From Erodium maritimum (taxonomy: Eukaryota; Streptophyta; Magnoliopsida; Geraniales; Geraniaceae): a stretch of DNA of 64,000 nucleotides. The DNA lies in NCBI GenBank assembly GCA_963921825.1, contig OY997591.1, positions 41,747,825 to 41,811,824 of the forward strand, given 5' to 3'. A program made the translations under genes and the position numbers. Of this stretch, positions 1-11,836 are shown one piece after another. The stretch's first letter is position 1. Each line of letters starts with the position of its first letter. A model generated the notes under the pieces. The model was not told the origin of the DNA. It worked only from the letters and a program-made list of their open reading frames with translations, and searched no databases.

Positions 1-1918
1 TCTGTCGTGTTTGCGGAGTTAGAGAAGCGAACCGGTACCGGAGGTTCGAGAGAGGGCTCCTCACCCCGAGGATCGGGTATGTTTGGAGTTTGTAGGCACG
101 ACGACGGTAGTGGAGCGAGGTCTTAGAGAGACCGCGAGGTTCCGTGAGTTTTAGCAGCGACTGAGCTTGTGCGTATATCCGTGGGAAGGATACCCACGAA
201 ATGACCGCCTTGACGTGATCCTGGGAATGGATTGGCGAGCGAAGTACCAAGTCATTATCGACTGTTACAGGCGACGAGTGACGGTGTTAACAGGCAACAC
301 GAAAGGTTCGTGTATTCTGGGCAGTAGGAGCGGAGTTTCTCCTGTCGGCTTATCTACAGTAAAGGAAGTATCGGCCGAGCAGAACCGGGAATTACCGCGA
401 GTGGCGTGCGAGTTCCCCAAGGTCTTCCCTAAGGAATTGAGCGGGTTGCCACCAGTTCGTGAGGTGGAGTTCGGGATTGACCTGGTGCCGGGAACGGCAG
501 CGATATCAATGGCGCCTTACAGGTTCGCGCCAGCCGAGTTGACCGAGCTGAAGAGTCAGCTCGAGGAACTTCGGGAGAAGGGGCTTATTCGTCCGAGCAC
601 ATCGCAGTGGGGAGCGCCAGCACTCTTCATGAAGAAGAAGAGTGGAGAGCTTCGGATGTGCATGGACTACCGGAAACTGAACCGGGTTACGGTGAATGAC
701 CGATAACCGATGCCGAGAATTGATGACCTGTTCTACCAGTTGAGAGGGTCGACGTATTTCTCGAAGATCGACCTGCGATCCGGATACTACCAGTTGCGAG
801 TCCGAGAGGGGGACGTCGCAAGGACTGCATTCCAGACATACTATGAACATTACGAGTTCTGGACAATGACTCTGAACTACCGAACGCATCTGCAGCGTTC
901 TTGGACCTGATGAACAGTATGTTCCAACCGTTCTTAAATCAGTTTGTGGTGTTGTTTGTGGACGACAAAGATCCGGGAGAGAGTTGCCGGCAGTGCTGAC
1001 GCCGAGGGCTGGGATCATTGTGTTAATTGGGAGTTATGATATCGCGGAGGTTTGTACATACCGCGTGACAGAGGAGGCGATGAGCTGCGAGAGTCGCCGC
1101 ATTCGCGTCTAACAGTGCACGTGAATGGCACTAAGAGGAGCGCGACATCAGGTGGCATGTCTAGTGGAGCGGGAAGCGGAGAGCGGTCGCGGAATTGGTA
1201 TCGCGGTGCCTCACTCATCGGCAGGTGAGAGTCGAACAACAGCGTCCCGCTGGTTTATTGCAACCACTACCGGTTGCATGGTGGAAATGGGGCACGTCAC
1301 AATGGGTTTCGTGAACGGTTAGTCGAGTTCGCCTACAACAACAGCTTTCAGGCCAGTATCTTGATGGGACCGGTCAAAGCGTTGGGTGGTAGGCCGTGTC
1401 GATCGCCCGTGTGCTGGGCAGAAGTGAGGAATAAGACTTTACTGGGTCTAGAACTGGACCGAGAGACAGCTGAGTCGGTCGTGCAGAAGCATGAGCGGTT
1501 GAAGACCGCGCAGAGTCAACAGGAGCTATGCTGACAGACGGCGCCGACCTCTCGAGTCTGCACTCGGTGACCAGGTTTCCTTGGAGGTGAGTCCGAAAGG
1601 TGGATTAATGCGTTTCAACCGCGGCGGAGGCGGGTTAGCCACGCGGTGTATCGGGCCTTTCGAGGTCTTGAGTACGTCATTGAGTGGGCAGAGGTCGAGG
1701 TAACGGGTGATGTCCCGTATAAGGAGAAACCAATGTGGGAACTGGATCCACGAGAGCAGGTCCTGCGCGGAAGGGTTATCCGCTTAGAACTGGTAGTGTG
1801 GCGGCACCACGAGACTGAATCGACTAGAGAACGCGAGGACAGGGTTCGCGCGAAGTGCCCCGACTTATTCGACTCCCGAAGTACGTCTGTTTTAAATTAC
1901 GCGGACGAATTCTTTTAA
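1..1918 (+). pseudogene. Ty3 pol remains: protease end, RT, integrase part, chromodomain-like end
   Basis: Recognisable parts, in order, are: the C-terminal end of the aspartic protease with the VILGMDW motif followed by the start of reverse transcriptase (about 167-700); the next RT block with [10 protein letters not shown] and [15 protein letters not shown] (710-840); an integrase C-terminal segment with EFAYNNSFQASI (about 1275-1430); and the chromodomain-like tail ending in KCPDLFDS (about 1646-1890). This order is the Ty3 chromovirus order. The copy is fossil, with several breaks, and cannot encode a whole polyprotein. The tail resembles the Tekay/Del clade chromodomain, which in other chromoviruses is thought to steer integration to heterochromatin. 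Confidence 0.8.
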
Positions 1919-2133
1919 GGGGGTAGCTTGTGAAGACAGCTTCAAAAAAAAAAAAAAAAAACTTTTGGGTCGGACCGGGTCGGACCGGACCCGACCAGCA
2001 ACCCGGCCAGGCCAGACCTGCCCAGCAGACCCGGCTGAGTCAGGCCGACCCAGCCCTCTTCGTTGTGGGCCGTGGAGCCCAGCTCGCCAGAGCCCGTCCG
2101 ATTCTGGGCCCAAGCCCGAATCGTGGTGTCCGG

Positions 2134-2140
2134 TATATAA
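2134..2140 (+). promoter_or_regulatory. Candidate TATA box of the LTR promoter
   Basis: TATATAA lies about 205 bp inside the LTR. It is followed about 10 bp later by an inverted repeat, ATTAGGGTT with AACCCTAAT around a four-base loop (2149-2170). This is where the U3/R border would be expected, so transcription probably starts near 2165. This is inference from motif and position only. Confidence 0.45.
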
Positions 2141-3912
2141 GACGGAAATTAGGGTTTTGCAACCCTAATTTCGTCTTCTCTCCTCAGCGCCTCCTTCCTC
2201 CTTCCTCCTTCCCTCGATCCAGACTGACCCTCTCCCTCCCTACGTCCTCACCGTCCCGCCTCGCCCCTCTCTCACCTCTCGTCTCCGGCCGAACCCTCGC
2301 CGGTACTCCGAGCTCACTCTCCTCTCTCCCTCTCATCTCGCCGGAAACGGCGCCTCCGACCACCCAACCCCGATCTCCTCTCTCTCTCCCATCTTCACCC
2401 TCTCCGGCGACCCACCTCTCCAGCTCACGTCGTCGCCGCCGCCGTTGGCCGACCCCAGCGATCCCTCACCTCCTGCGTCCAGCCACCGAGCCGCCGGCGT
2501 CTTCTCCGACGTCCCTATAGTCCGCCCTCGTCCTGAGCCAGTCGCCGGCCTCACTCGGATCCGAGCCGCCGTCGTCCTCGATGGTAGCAAGGCCGGAGCT
2601 ACCTCGCCGTCGCCGGCCACGCCCTCGTCCCGAGCCGTCGCCGGTACCCCATCTCCAAGCCCCTCTCGCCGTCGTTCCATATCTGGAGCAAAAAGGGGTC
2701 CCCCTTGCCGTCCGAAGTCGCCGCCGCCGTGCACTGCCTAGCCGCCCTTCCCTCCACAGTGAGGTTCGTGCCTGGGGGTTTAGTCGCCGGCGACGTCTTC
2801 GCCGGCGGCCGGTTATTTGTTTCGTGCCGTTCGTCTTTTATTGGCTTCTGTGTTGTGTCCCGAGCGTTGGATCGGAGTTTTTTTTGAAAACGATCAGTTG
2901 TATTGTAATTACAATGAAGAAAATAAAACGACATTTGGAATAAAAAAATCGATGTTTGTTTCTCGGACCTAAAAATGGTTAGATCTGAACTGGTTGGAAA
3001 CAAATCAGTTGAAATTGAAAAGCCATTTGAAACGAAAAACAGTTTTAAAAGAAAAAGGAAAAGAAATCAGTTTTGAGGTTAAGGGTTTAAAATCACGGTT
3101 TTGAGTCGAGGAACTTTGAGAAGAAAATTTGTCAGGAAAATGAACTAAAACGACGTTGGTTTTAAAAAGGAATTAAAAAGAACAATCAGATTTGTTTTAA
3201 AATGGATCTTGAACGGTTGAGCGTGGAACGAATAACCGGACTGTTGAAACATACTTAGGATTGATTTAACAGCGGAACGCTGAACCAGACCTCGGGTTTC
3301 GTGTATTGGAACCGTGCCTCGGAAACAAGCACCAGTTTCGGTGCTCGGGTACTCAAACCCGATTCGCCGTGACCCCGCTTTTATCCCGCTCGAGTTTAAG
3401 GGACAACTGTCGGTTTTAAACTGGATTAATCGTGACCTATAAATTAACCTGGGAACCTCCTCTAATTATGGCTTTCGTGTTATCTTTAGCGTCTGGCTTC
3501 GATCGAAGTGAAGCCCGGAGGTAGCGAGCCAGAACGTCAGCAGCTAGGAAGCGTAGCGGGTGTTCTTCGGTTGAGGTAGGGAAAAGTAGCCGGATCTCGG
3601 CCCTGACTAGGGAAAGTTAACAGTAGAATTTCATGTGACACCGGGGTGTCGTGGGTTGAATAGGGTTATTTAAATATCAGAAAAGCATGTTACGGAAACT
3701 TTGCAATTATTAGAAAAGTATGATACGGGATTGTAGCGTTTATGAGAAAAGCATGTGACACTTAGTAGTGTCGTAGGAGTAGAGAACTTAGCGATAATTG
3801 ATTTACTGGAGGCATATGACCATGCCCGGAGGTTGTTTGTGAAACTAGTGATCTTAGAACTGTTGGAGGCATCGATTATGCCGGAGGTTGTTGTGCGTTA
3901 ACTGTTGTTGAG

Positions 3913-4300
3913 TTTGGGTGGCCTTGAGAGCCCGTGTTAATTGTTGCTGAGTCTTGGGTGGCCATGAGAGCCCGTTTTGTCATTTTGGTGTTTTGGGTGG
4001 CCGTGAGTACCCGTGGGGTTGTTGAGCCCGTGAGTTATGGTTGGTGTCTTGGGAGGCCGTGAGTGCCTGTGGGGCTATTGAGTCCGTGTCTTACTGTCGG
4101 TGTGTCTTGGGAGGCCGTGAGTGCCTGTGGGGTTGTTGAGCCCGTGAGTTATGGTTGGTGTCTTGGGAGGCCGTGAGTGCGTGTGGGGCTGTTGAGTCCG
4201 TGTCTTACTGTCGGTGTGTCTTGGGAGACCGTGAGTGCCTGTGGGGCTGTTGAGTCCGAGTTTTACTGTTGAGGTGTCTTGAGTGGCCTTGAGTGCCGGT
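3913..4300 (+). repeat. Minisatellite with a ~57 bp unit inside the LTR
   Basis: Imperfect tandem units carry the core GGCCGTGAGTGCCTGTGG followed by GTTGAGCCCGTG. The same unit, reverse-complemented, forms arrays in all the minus-strand LTRs of this window, so it is an old component of the LTR family. Confidence 0.75.
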
Positions 4301-4376
4301 TTGTTGAACTTGCTTGTGTTTGTGGTTGTGTTTGCCCGAACCGACTGTGTGTCGGGGAGTGGTGTGGATTTTGGCA

Positions 4377-4612
4377 GGTTACGAGTATTCTTCCGCTGGC
4401 CTGACCAAACTCGAGCCTCGGCAGGTTCTGAGCATTCTTCGGCTAGCCTGTTCCGTGTCTGGATCCCGAAAGGTTATGAGCATTCTTCGGCTAGCCTGAT
4501 CCGTGACCGGGTCCCGGCAGGTTACGAGCATTCTTCGGCTGGCCTGATCCGTGTACAAGGCTCGGCAGGTTCTGAGCATTCTTCAGCTAGCCTGATCCGT
4601 GTTGGTGTCTTT
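4377..4612 (+). repeat. Second LTR minisatellite, ~46 bp unit
   Basis: About five units of the form GGTTACGAGCATTCTTCGGC followed by TGGCCTGATCCGTG. It occupies the LTR position that other copies fill with 45, 60 or 119 bp arrays. Confidence 0.7.
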
Positions 4613-5689
4613 GGGGAAGGTCGTTATTGTTTGTTGTGTCGGTTTTACTTTACGAGTTGAGGTTGAGTCTGGTGAGGGAGGTTACTGAGCAGCTGGTTTG
4701 CGATCCTTTGTGATCTTGTTTGGTGTGCGATCCTTTGTGATCTTGTTTGGTGTGCGATCCTTCGTGATCTTGTTTGGTGTTGCGTCGTTTCTTTCGAGTC
4801 CTTGGGAGAGGTCGTGATCGTTGTGTCGGGTCTACTTTACGTGTCAAAGTGTTGAGTTGGTCAAGGAAGGTAACAGTGGGTGTATGATCAGTCAGAGTCC
4901 TTGGGTTGGGGACAGTGTCCCCCGGTGTAGACTTTATTATTGGTGCTACCGGCATTGTCTGCTAATTATGCCGTAGTCAGTCTGTTATCCGTGGTGGTGA
5001 GCGAACGCTCACCCCTAGCTGCTTTTCCTACAGGTACTGATCACAGGACGGACTAGGTGAGCTCTCGAAGCTTGTGGAGCTAGGAGCGGAGTCCGGGTTG
5101 TTTTTGAGTCTAGTGACGGATACCTACTTTTGTCCACTTGTTGGAACGCGTTTTAAATTGTATTTATTATTTTATTTTTATTGAACAATTGGTGTTTTTA
5201 AAGTGATCTAATGAAAACAGGTTTCAAGTATCGTATCTTTTTAAATGTTCGCGTCCCGAGTTCGGTTCCCTGAAATTGGGGCGTGACAGTGTGAATCCAG
5301 ATCGTCGTCGTTGCTCCAGTAATTCCGCCACGCGCCTTATGGTTCTGCCCCGATTCTCTGCCGCCGAGAAGCGGCGTTGCTCCTCCCACTGTACCCAGAT
5401 CCCTCAACTCATGTGCCTGGCCACGCCGTGAAGCCACCGTCATCACTAAAATGGCGGACCAATGCTCTGTAACTTATTTTTCTTTCTATTTTTCGTTGAA
5501 TCTTCTTAGTGTAATGATCTGATATGTGAATGAGTGGAACAAGTAGTTTTAAGATTTGTATTTCATTGATCTGTGAACCAGGGAATGAGTTAGCATTTTT
5601 GTATTGATCTTAATTTGCAGGTTTGTTTGATTTTTGGTTGTAAATATGGTTTTTTTATTGTTCTGGGTCTAGAGAAAGTCTCTTTAATC

Positions 5690-6450
5690 TTAAGGATCGA
5701 GATGTGTTAGGTACATTATAAAGGTTGAGTGTAAAATTATGTAACATTGACATTATTCTTCTATAAATTTTGTTATTTAATCTGTGACACGTAGAGTAGT
5801 ATTACGTAATATACAAGGTAGTTTATTGACCTGATTTTTATGGGTTTTGTTAACTTGATTTTGTTTAGGGAAGTTATTTGTAACCTTTTCTATTAGTTAT
5901 GGTTATTTGTAACTTTCAGTTTATAACTATGTAACGTTGTTATTTGAGATTTGTAATTCGGGGTACGGTGATCTTGAATAATGGTAATACGTATTTGAAA
6001 CGATGGTTTATGAATCTGTAACATTCGATTAAAAAACCTGTAACATCGACTCAAAAATTCTATAACGTTGGTTTCGAAATTATGTGAAAATTTGTAACAT
6101 CGACTCCAAAAACTGTAATTTCAACTCTAGAAATCTGTAATTACTATAATACTTTATACAAACTTTTTTAAAGTTGTAAATAATATTATGTAACACGTAC
6201 AGAATTTAAATAACGATAGAAAACTAAAATAAAAAATAGAATATTAAATTTTATTTTTTAAAAAATAAAGTATTAAAAATTTGATCGAGATAGTACAAAA
6301 ATAATTCTACAGTAATTATTTTTAAGGAGCCAAAATTACGAGACTAACCTTTTGATGATATTTCTATTTAATTTGTGTATAATTGAGGCTGAAAATTAAT
6401 AGCCATTAGATTAAAATATCCAATGGTTTATATTTGTGTAACATGTAACA
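5690..6450 (+). repeat. Cluster of TGTAAC motifs
   Basis: About ten copies of TGTAAC (often CTGTAACATCG) are scattered with irregular spacing. The complementary GTTACA form recurs at 7250-8880, and again near 25380 and 41580, all outside the retrotransposons. This could be a subterminal or intronic signal of the DNA transposon, or simple-sequence drift. Confidence 0.5.
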
Positions 6451-6481
6451 ACTTAAGCATAGATAACACTAGAAAGTGCTC

Positions 6482-6500
6482 ATATATATATATATATATA
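6482..6500. repeat. (TA)n microsatellite
   Basis: An uninterrupted AT/TA run, followed by GGTGTATGAGGTAATATATATATAGGTGTATACAA-like near-duplicate sequence described here only by position (6501-6533). Confidence 0.8.
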
Positions 6501-7203
6501 GGTGTATGAGGTAATATATATATAGGTGTATACAATCCGTTGTAAATAGGTTCTTATTCTATACAATGTAAACTAATCATATCTATTCATTACACTAATA
6601 TATAGGGTCCAAATTAAAGGTGGCATATGAGGTAATTAATAACAACAATCAGATATTTTAGTCATTTAATAAATTAAAAGGTTGTTAGGGTAAATTGACT
6701 TTCAAACGTAATCCTTTTCAAATTCTGATACCCAACTCCTTTCCAAATTAATTTACAGAATCATTTCCTATTTCAAACTCAAAATCTTTTATATCAGAAA
6801 TCGTGTAAGGGAAAGAGACAGAAATGGAGACGAGCGTGCGCGTGGGGGAAGAAGCTGACCTGCAATTTTTTGGGAAGAGCCGACCCTTAGCGATTTGGGG
6901 AGAAGCCGAGCCTGCTGCGCCGGTGTTCCTTGCTGTTTTGGAGAGTGAATCGCGATTCTGCACGCTTGAATGCGCCGGACTTTCAGAGAACTCGCAGGGA
7001 AGCAATGTCGGCATGTCATAGAACTCGAGTCGCGCTGTGAAGCTTGTCGTGCCGCCGTGAGTCACGCCGTCAACTTCTGTGAAGCTTGATTTCAGAGGAC
7101 GTGAGTGTCTGTGAAGCTCGATTTTAGAGGCCTTGAATTTCAGAGTCTGTGTGTAATACTTGTGGTTCTGATCTCTGTGAAGCTTGAATTTCAGGTACTG
7201 ATT

Positions 7204-7871
7204 GTAGCTATTACAGTATATAACGGTGTTTATTATAGTTGTGTTGTCAGATTGTTACAGTATCATTAGTTTGATAATTGGGTTGTGTTTATTTGTTTAG
7301 TAGTGTGTTATATCTACGGGTTGAGTTAATATGATTAGCAGTATGTTATTTTTACGGGTTGAATGCCTAATTTCAGTTAATCTGATTTATGTATTACTGT
7401 TCGTGATACTCTAATTTGTGTCAATCTATGTTTTTCGTGTTAATCTGAATTCGAGTGTGTTGGTGCATGCGTATCAGTTGTGTTTATAGTCTCTATTTTG
7501 TAGCTATTACGGTATATAACGGTGTTTATTACAGTTGTGTTGTCAGATTGTTACAGTATCATTAGTTTGATATATTTGGATTGTGTTAATTTGTTTAGTA
7601 GTGTGTTACATCTACGGGTTGAGTTAATATGATTAGTAGTATGTGATTTTTACGGGGTGAATGCCTAATTTCAGTTAATTTGATTTATGTATTACTGTTC
7701 GTGATACTCTAATTTGTGTCAATCTATGTTTTTTGTGTTAATCTGAATTCGGGTGTGTTGGTGCACGCGTATCAGTAGTGTTTACAGTCTCTATTTTGTA
7801 GCTATTACAGTATATAACGGTGTTTATTACAGTTCTGTTGTCAGATTGTTACAGTATCATTAGTTTGATAA
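7204..7871 (+). repeat. Tandem repeat, ~296 bp unit, about 2.25 copies
   Basis: Units start at 7204, 7500 and 7798 with GTAGCTATTACAGTATATAA (G for A in one copy). The first two are full length (296 and 298 bp) and differ at few positions; the third stops after about 74 bp. Each contains GTTACAGTATCATTAG. The unit is AT-rich and carries no open frame. Confidence 0.85.
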
Positions 7872-8233
7872 TGTTTATTTTTCTAACCATTACAGTCATA
7901 TTGTCAATCTGTTGTAGTATACATATGACAGTGTTTTGTATGAATTTAGGTTACAGTTAAATATACCAGAATATGTCGGCTTGACCTCGAACCACACGTG
8001 AACACGGTATGATTGTTGATTTTGGATGTTGATTTTGAATCTCTCAAACACTATGGATGATGTAATCATATGGATGGAGTTAGTTTTAATTTGTGTATTT
8101 TGTGTTAATCTAACTTATTACAATATATAATTGTGCTTATTATAGTCATATTGTTAGATTGTTACAGGATGCAGTAGTATGTCGTAATGGTAATAAAGCA
8201 TCAATTTTTATGTTATTGTGTTTTTATGTAGCG

Positions 8234-9118
8234 ATGGGAAAGAAGCGGAGATGTTCGGTGCAAATGCTGAAGAAGAAGAAGAAGGTTGGGACAATAAAGA
8301 TAGATGCCAAGAAAGTGCTGGGGGCAATAAAAACTGCAAGAACAAAACAAGGTATAGGATCTTTTTCTAACGCTACTGATGTAAGGAAGAAGGTTAAGTG
8401 CAGATCGTCTTCGAGGCTACTGTCTCGTGGAACAAATATGGGAAAAACAGGTACATGTGTTACTAAAACTGATATAGTGTTACTGTGTTACAATATTGAG
8501 ACATATATATTATAGTATACGAGATTGCGTATTACAGTTTGTGTTGCATATTACAGTATGTTTACATGTCGTCCATGCCGTAGGATATATAATGACTGTT
8601 ACAACATTACATTATTAATATTACAATAATATTTTAGTTTTATTGTAGATGTCGTATAATTACAGTAGTTAATCATGATTGTTACAGTTGTGCTTTATTA
8701 TTATTACAATATTTGTTGTATGTATCGGATGATGTAATTCAGAATTACATATAGGTTACAAGTGTTAGTGACATAGGTGCATTGTTACAATAGTCAATCA
8801 TAAATATTACAATAGTCAAACATGATAGGTACAGTTCAACAGTTAATGTTTTATTATTGTACGATATTAATATAGTATGTACTTATCTTTTGGTGATTGC
8901 ATTGACACACTAATGTTTGCGCCCTATTGTGCAGGTATGGAAACAAACCATATATCTATTGACGCTGATTCTGATTTTGAGGATGCTATACCCAAAGTCT
9001 CGATGCCTGGTCAAAATAATAGTACTCGAGAGACCGAAATCAACGTGGAGGAGACCACTAATATTAACACACATAGAAGCGATGAAGACGATGTACCTAT
9101 TGGTGATGTGTTTGAGAG
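8234..9118 (+). pseudogene. N-terminal exons of the Ulp1-like transposon gene
   Basis: The first likely coding exon is 8234-8450. It begins with ATG two bases after an acceptor TATGTAG and ends at AACAG before GTACAT. It encodes a lysine-rich stretch (MGKKRRCSVQMLKKKKKVG). The next exon starts at 8935 after GTGCAG and runs in phase into an acidic segment with SDFEDAIPK and HRSDEDDVPIGD. It is cut at about 9118 by the inverted repeat. The domain is not recognisable. Assignment to the same gene as the downstream exons is inferred from orientation, compatible splice phases and the shared GTTACA-rich introns. The basic run could be a nuclear localisation signal. Confidence 0.5.
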
Positions 9119-9291
9119 GGTCTCGAGGTAGGGTTGGAGATGAACCAACTCGCAGCGGAAAATCAATGAAAACCAAGAGACAATTAAAACCATGAAACAA
9201 CTAACAAAGAATGGATTAACAAGAGAAAAATTCAGCACTAGTTCTTACCAAAACAAGAACACCGGTTAACGAATGATTGGCTTGAGTCTCC
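9119..9291 (+). repeat. Left copy of a ~172 bp inverted repeat
   Basis: Begins GGTCTCGAGGTAGGGTTGG and ends at CTTGAGTCTCC. Its reverse complement lies at 48661-48832 with roughly 95 percent identity by eye. It interrupts the Ulp1-like gene. Between it and the direct repeat at 9416 lie 124 unique bases. Confidence 0.85.
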
Positions 9292-9415
9292 AAGACGCCT
9301 ACGTATCCACATGGGAATCAAAGCCACGTAGTTCTTCTCTTTGAGGACTCAAGAACACAAACATGGAGGTGGAAACTAGCCAAACCCGAAATGGCCATGG
9401 AAGAGGGAGAGAAAA

Positions 9416-10801
9416 TGTGTTTCCTATTCTTGTCTTGTGTTTGTTATGTTGAAAAAAGATGACTTAAACATAACAAAACCCATACTTGTCCAACTAAAGG
9501 CATGGGACAAGTATGGTGTCAAGTAAGGTGTAAATAGGACAAAGTATGGCAAGACAAGATTGGGTTAGGTGGTGAATCACCAACACCTTAATCTTTGTCT
9601 TGCTTACTTAATACTAATTAATCAAGACTTGATTAATTAGTTCCATGGGCCTTGGTTGCATGGGCCTTTCATGGGCCTCTTGGAACATGGCCCGTGGCCA
9701 TTTCCAACGAGGTCCCGTGATTCGATCATCGCCTCCAAGCCTTCCATACCGGAAATGTCCAACATTATCCGACGCGATCAATCCCAAGACTCCAAGCCTT
9801 GTCTCGATCCGTAAAGTCCTATTCACTTACGGGCACATGACCCAAAACCCAGTTTTGGTCATGTCCCGAGACAACTCCCTTTTGGCCATTCTCCATAAAT
9901 GTGTCAATGAGTTTCATCCTCCGGTGTGACCCTTAGGTTTATGCATGTCAATAGATCAACGTAAAATCCCATTTTACTTGATCCTATTTAAGTGGCAACT
10001 AACGAGACTTTAGTATTGCCTGACACTACATAACGAATCGACCTTGTCGATTCTAACCTTTCCGTCGTCCCTGTCATTATCCTTTTATCTCCGATATCCT
10101 GATTGAGATAAGGCATAGAGCCGTCATCCTTATTATTCTCAATCACCGTTCCTTGATATGTGAGATGACTGAAGATATGATACCCAGTATCATGTGCATG
10201 GCCATGCTATTCTTCCAGTCACTCTCGATCAAGTGGTCGAGAACCGATATCTTTCCCATACCTTAGTATGAGGGATAAATCCATTAGCCGTCTTTCGTGT
10301 CACTCATGTAGCCCGTCCCCAAGCCAATCCTGGCCGTTATGGAAGCCCTGTTACGGACAACGTTAGGCTCAGGTCAAACTCAGTTGTTGACTACATAGCG
10401 ATCACAAAGACTCCTTGGTCTAAGGATACATGACAAGCTACAACACTGAATATGTTCATGACTTAATCTATGGCACATATTCAGGGCGGGTCGTCCAATA
10501 TCATGTCCCACATGATATCTATGATCAGACTCCGGAATCCCATTCCAATGACTAACAGAACGTAAGCCATAAAGAGCCATCTTTCATACTAGTCGCTTCT
10601 AGTGAAGCTTTGTTGACTAGGGACCCATCGAGTATGATCTATCTCGATCTATGGTTCTATTCGCATGGTGGGCATAGATCAGAGCACACATCGATATATT
10701 ACTCCAACACATAAGTAATATAAAGCCGCTTTAATTTTATTGCTAACGATGATATATACATTTGGACATTTAGGATTGAACTACGGGCACTAAGACTAAC
10801 A
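9416..10801. repeat. 1.39 kb direct repeat, left copy (LTR-like, TG...CA)
   Basis: Begins TGTGTTTCCTATTC and ends AAGACTAACA. A second copy in the same orientation lies at 44102-48658 and is split by a solo LTR. The TG...CA ends and the length suggest an LTR, possibly Ty1-copia, but no primer-binding site or polypurine tract adjoins either copy, no target duplication is visible, and there is no pol. It could instead be the body of a non-autonomous element whose ends are the 172 bp inverted repeats. Small open frames inside are chance. Confidence 0.7.
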
Positions 10802-10803
10802 GT

Positions 10804-11517
10804 CGGACCCCAGTTAAAAAATCTATAGCGAATCGGTACCCATTGAAGGTGAAGAGATGTATTCAAAAAGCAGTATACGCACCCCAAGACAAGTGTGTGC
10901 AGGGTAAGGCAACCCCTATGTGTGAAGACAACGAACAGGAAAAAGCCACACAGCACACTGGATTCCCGAAACTTTCAACACGAGCATCGCCGGCTGCATT
11001 TGTGAAAGCGATGTCACAGTTAAATGAGGACCAACGGAAGGCTGTCGAGGAGATAGGATTTGAAGAAATAATGGATCTTGGTGTCAGAAAGATGCCATCG
11101 TCGTTGTGTTATTGGTTGGTTCAGAATTTCAACAGCGTTGGGTGTGAGATCTGTTTGCCTAGAAATCGAACCATACCCATATCTCCTAGTGATGTGCACT
11201 CGACTCTTGGATTTCCGATAGGTGAAAGAGCGGTACCGGAGGAAAGGAGTGACAAACACTCCCCCGTATTTGCTGAATGGAAGGCGCAATATGGGGCGGT
11301 TACACCTAACTGCATCAGCACACCTAAAGCAATACAAAGCATGTTAGGTAACACTGATGATGGGGTTCAATGTAAACGGGACTTCATGGTGGTCTTAGTC
11401 ACCTTCTTCATGGACCATGGCATAAGTCACAATGAGAGTGTTCGATTTTTTGATGCGATTGAAGATGTAGGAGCTATTAGACAGTACAATTGGTGTGCAT
11501 TTCTAGTGAGCTGTTTG
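10804..11517 (+). pseudogene. Ulp1-like transposon gene, central exon (left part)
   Basis: Open frame of about 238 codons. After a basic segment (KSIANRYPLKVKRC) it shows the conserved region seen upstream of Ulp1 domains in plant transposon proteins: SSLCYWLVQNF, then CEICLPRNRTIPIS followed by DVHSTLGFPIG, and a block around MVVLVTFFMDHG and NWCAFLVSCL. The exon breaks off at the target duplication GTTTG of the solo LTR at 11518 and resumes in frame at 24976. The function of this N-terminal region is unknown; the fold is often found with C48 proteases in mobile genes. Confidence 0.7.
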
Positions 11518-11836
11518 TGTCACGCCCCAATTTCAGTAAACCGAACTCGGGACGCGAACGTTTTGAAACAGTAAACCATTTTGAAGCCCTTTTTATAAAT
11601 GCTTTAAAATAACCATTTGTTCAACAAAATAATATTTACAACTCAAAATAAGTCCCAACAAGTGGACAAAAACATGGTATACGTCGCTAGACTCAAACAA
11701 ACCCGGAATCTCGCTTCTAGCTCTTCAAGCTTCAGAAGCTCACCTAGTCCAGCCTGCGAACAGTACCTGTAGGAAAAGCAGCTAGGGGTGAGTGTTCGCT
11801 CACCACCACGGATAACAGACTGACTACAACATAATT

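Larger units (their letters stand above)
1..5288 (+). mobile_element. Ty3/gypsy chromovirus (Tekay/Del-like), 3' part, broken
   Basis: This is the right-hand part of an LTR retrotransposon that begins outside the window. Its parts are pol remains (1-1918), a purine-rich tract at about 1917-1923, and a 3' LTR (1929-5288). The family call rests on the RT signature, on the integrase and chromodomain-like pol end that reads the same as in the minus-strand element at 29.2-31.1 kb, and on the LTR end GGGGCGTGACA shared with every other LTR here. It is clearly broken, with several breaks in pol. The left LTR is not visible, so no target duplication or LTR-based age can be given. Compared with its neighbours the LTR start is diverged, which suggests an older or different subfamily. 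Confidence 0.85.
1929..5288 (+). repeat. 3' LTR of the Tekay-like element (3360 bp)
   Basis: The repeat starts TGTGAAGACAGC directly after a purine tract and ends GGGGCGTGACA, so it has TG...CA borders. Its end half is homologous to the other LTRs of the window: minisatellites, GACAC/GTGTC hairpins, and the AGCTGCTTTTCCTACAGGTA block before the end. Its first kilobase is different. It opens with a GGGTCGGACCGG-type repeat, then a TATA motif, then a CT- and GC-rich stretch (about 2170-2800) that happens to be open in several frames. Open frames inside are products of base composition and repeats, not genes. Confidence 0.8.
5289..8233. other. AT-rich non-coding stretch between LTR and transposon gene
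   Basis: No convincing gene is visible. A short GC-rich piece (5289-5455) is followed by AT-rich DNA with a TGTAAC motif cluster, TA microsatellites and a 296 bp tandem repeat. A 65-codon frame at 6824-7018 has no recognisable motif and may be leader sequence of the Ulp1-like gene. The next likely coding exon starts at 8234, after an acceptor site. The left end of the host DNA transposon could lie here or to the left of the window; I found no terminal repeat that settles it. Confidence 0.5.

Noticed and set aside
1930-2520. 196-codon Pro/Ser-rich frame at the start of the first LTR
   Set aside because: It lies in the CT/GC-rich LTR start, has several overlapping open frames on both strands, and no recognisable domain.
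9416-10801. Firm call of this repeat as a Ty1-copia LTR
   Set aside because: TG...CA ends and length fit, but no primer site, polypurine tract, target duplication or coding region was found.
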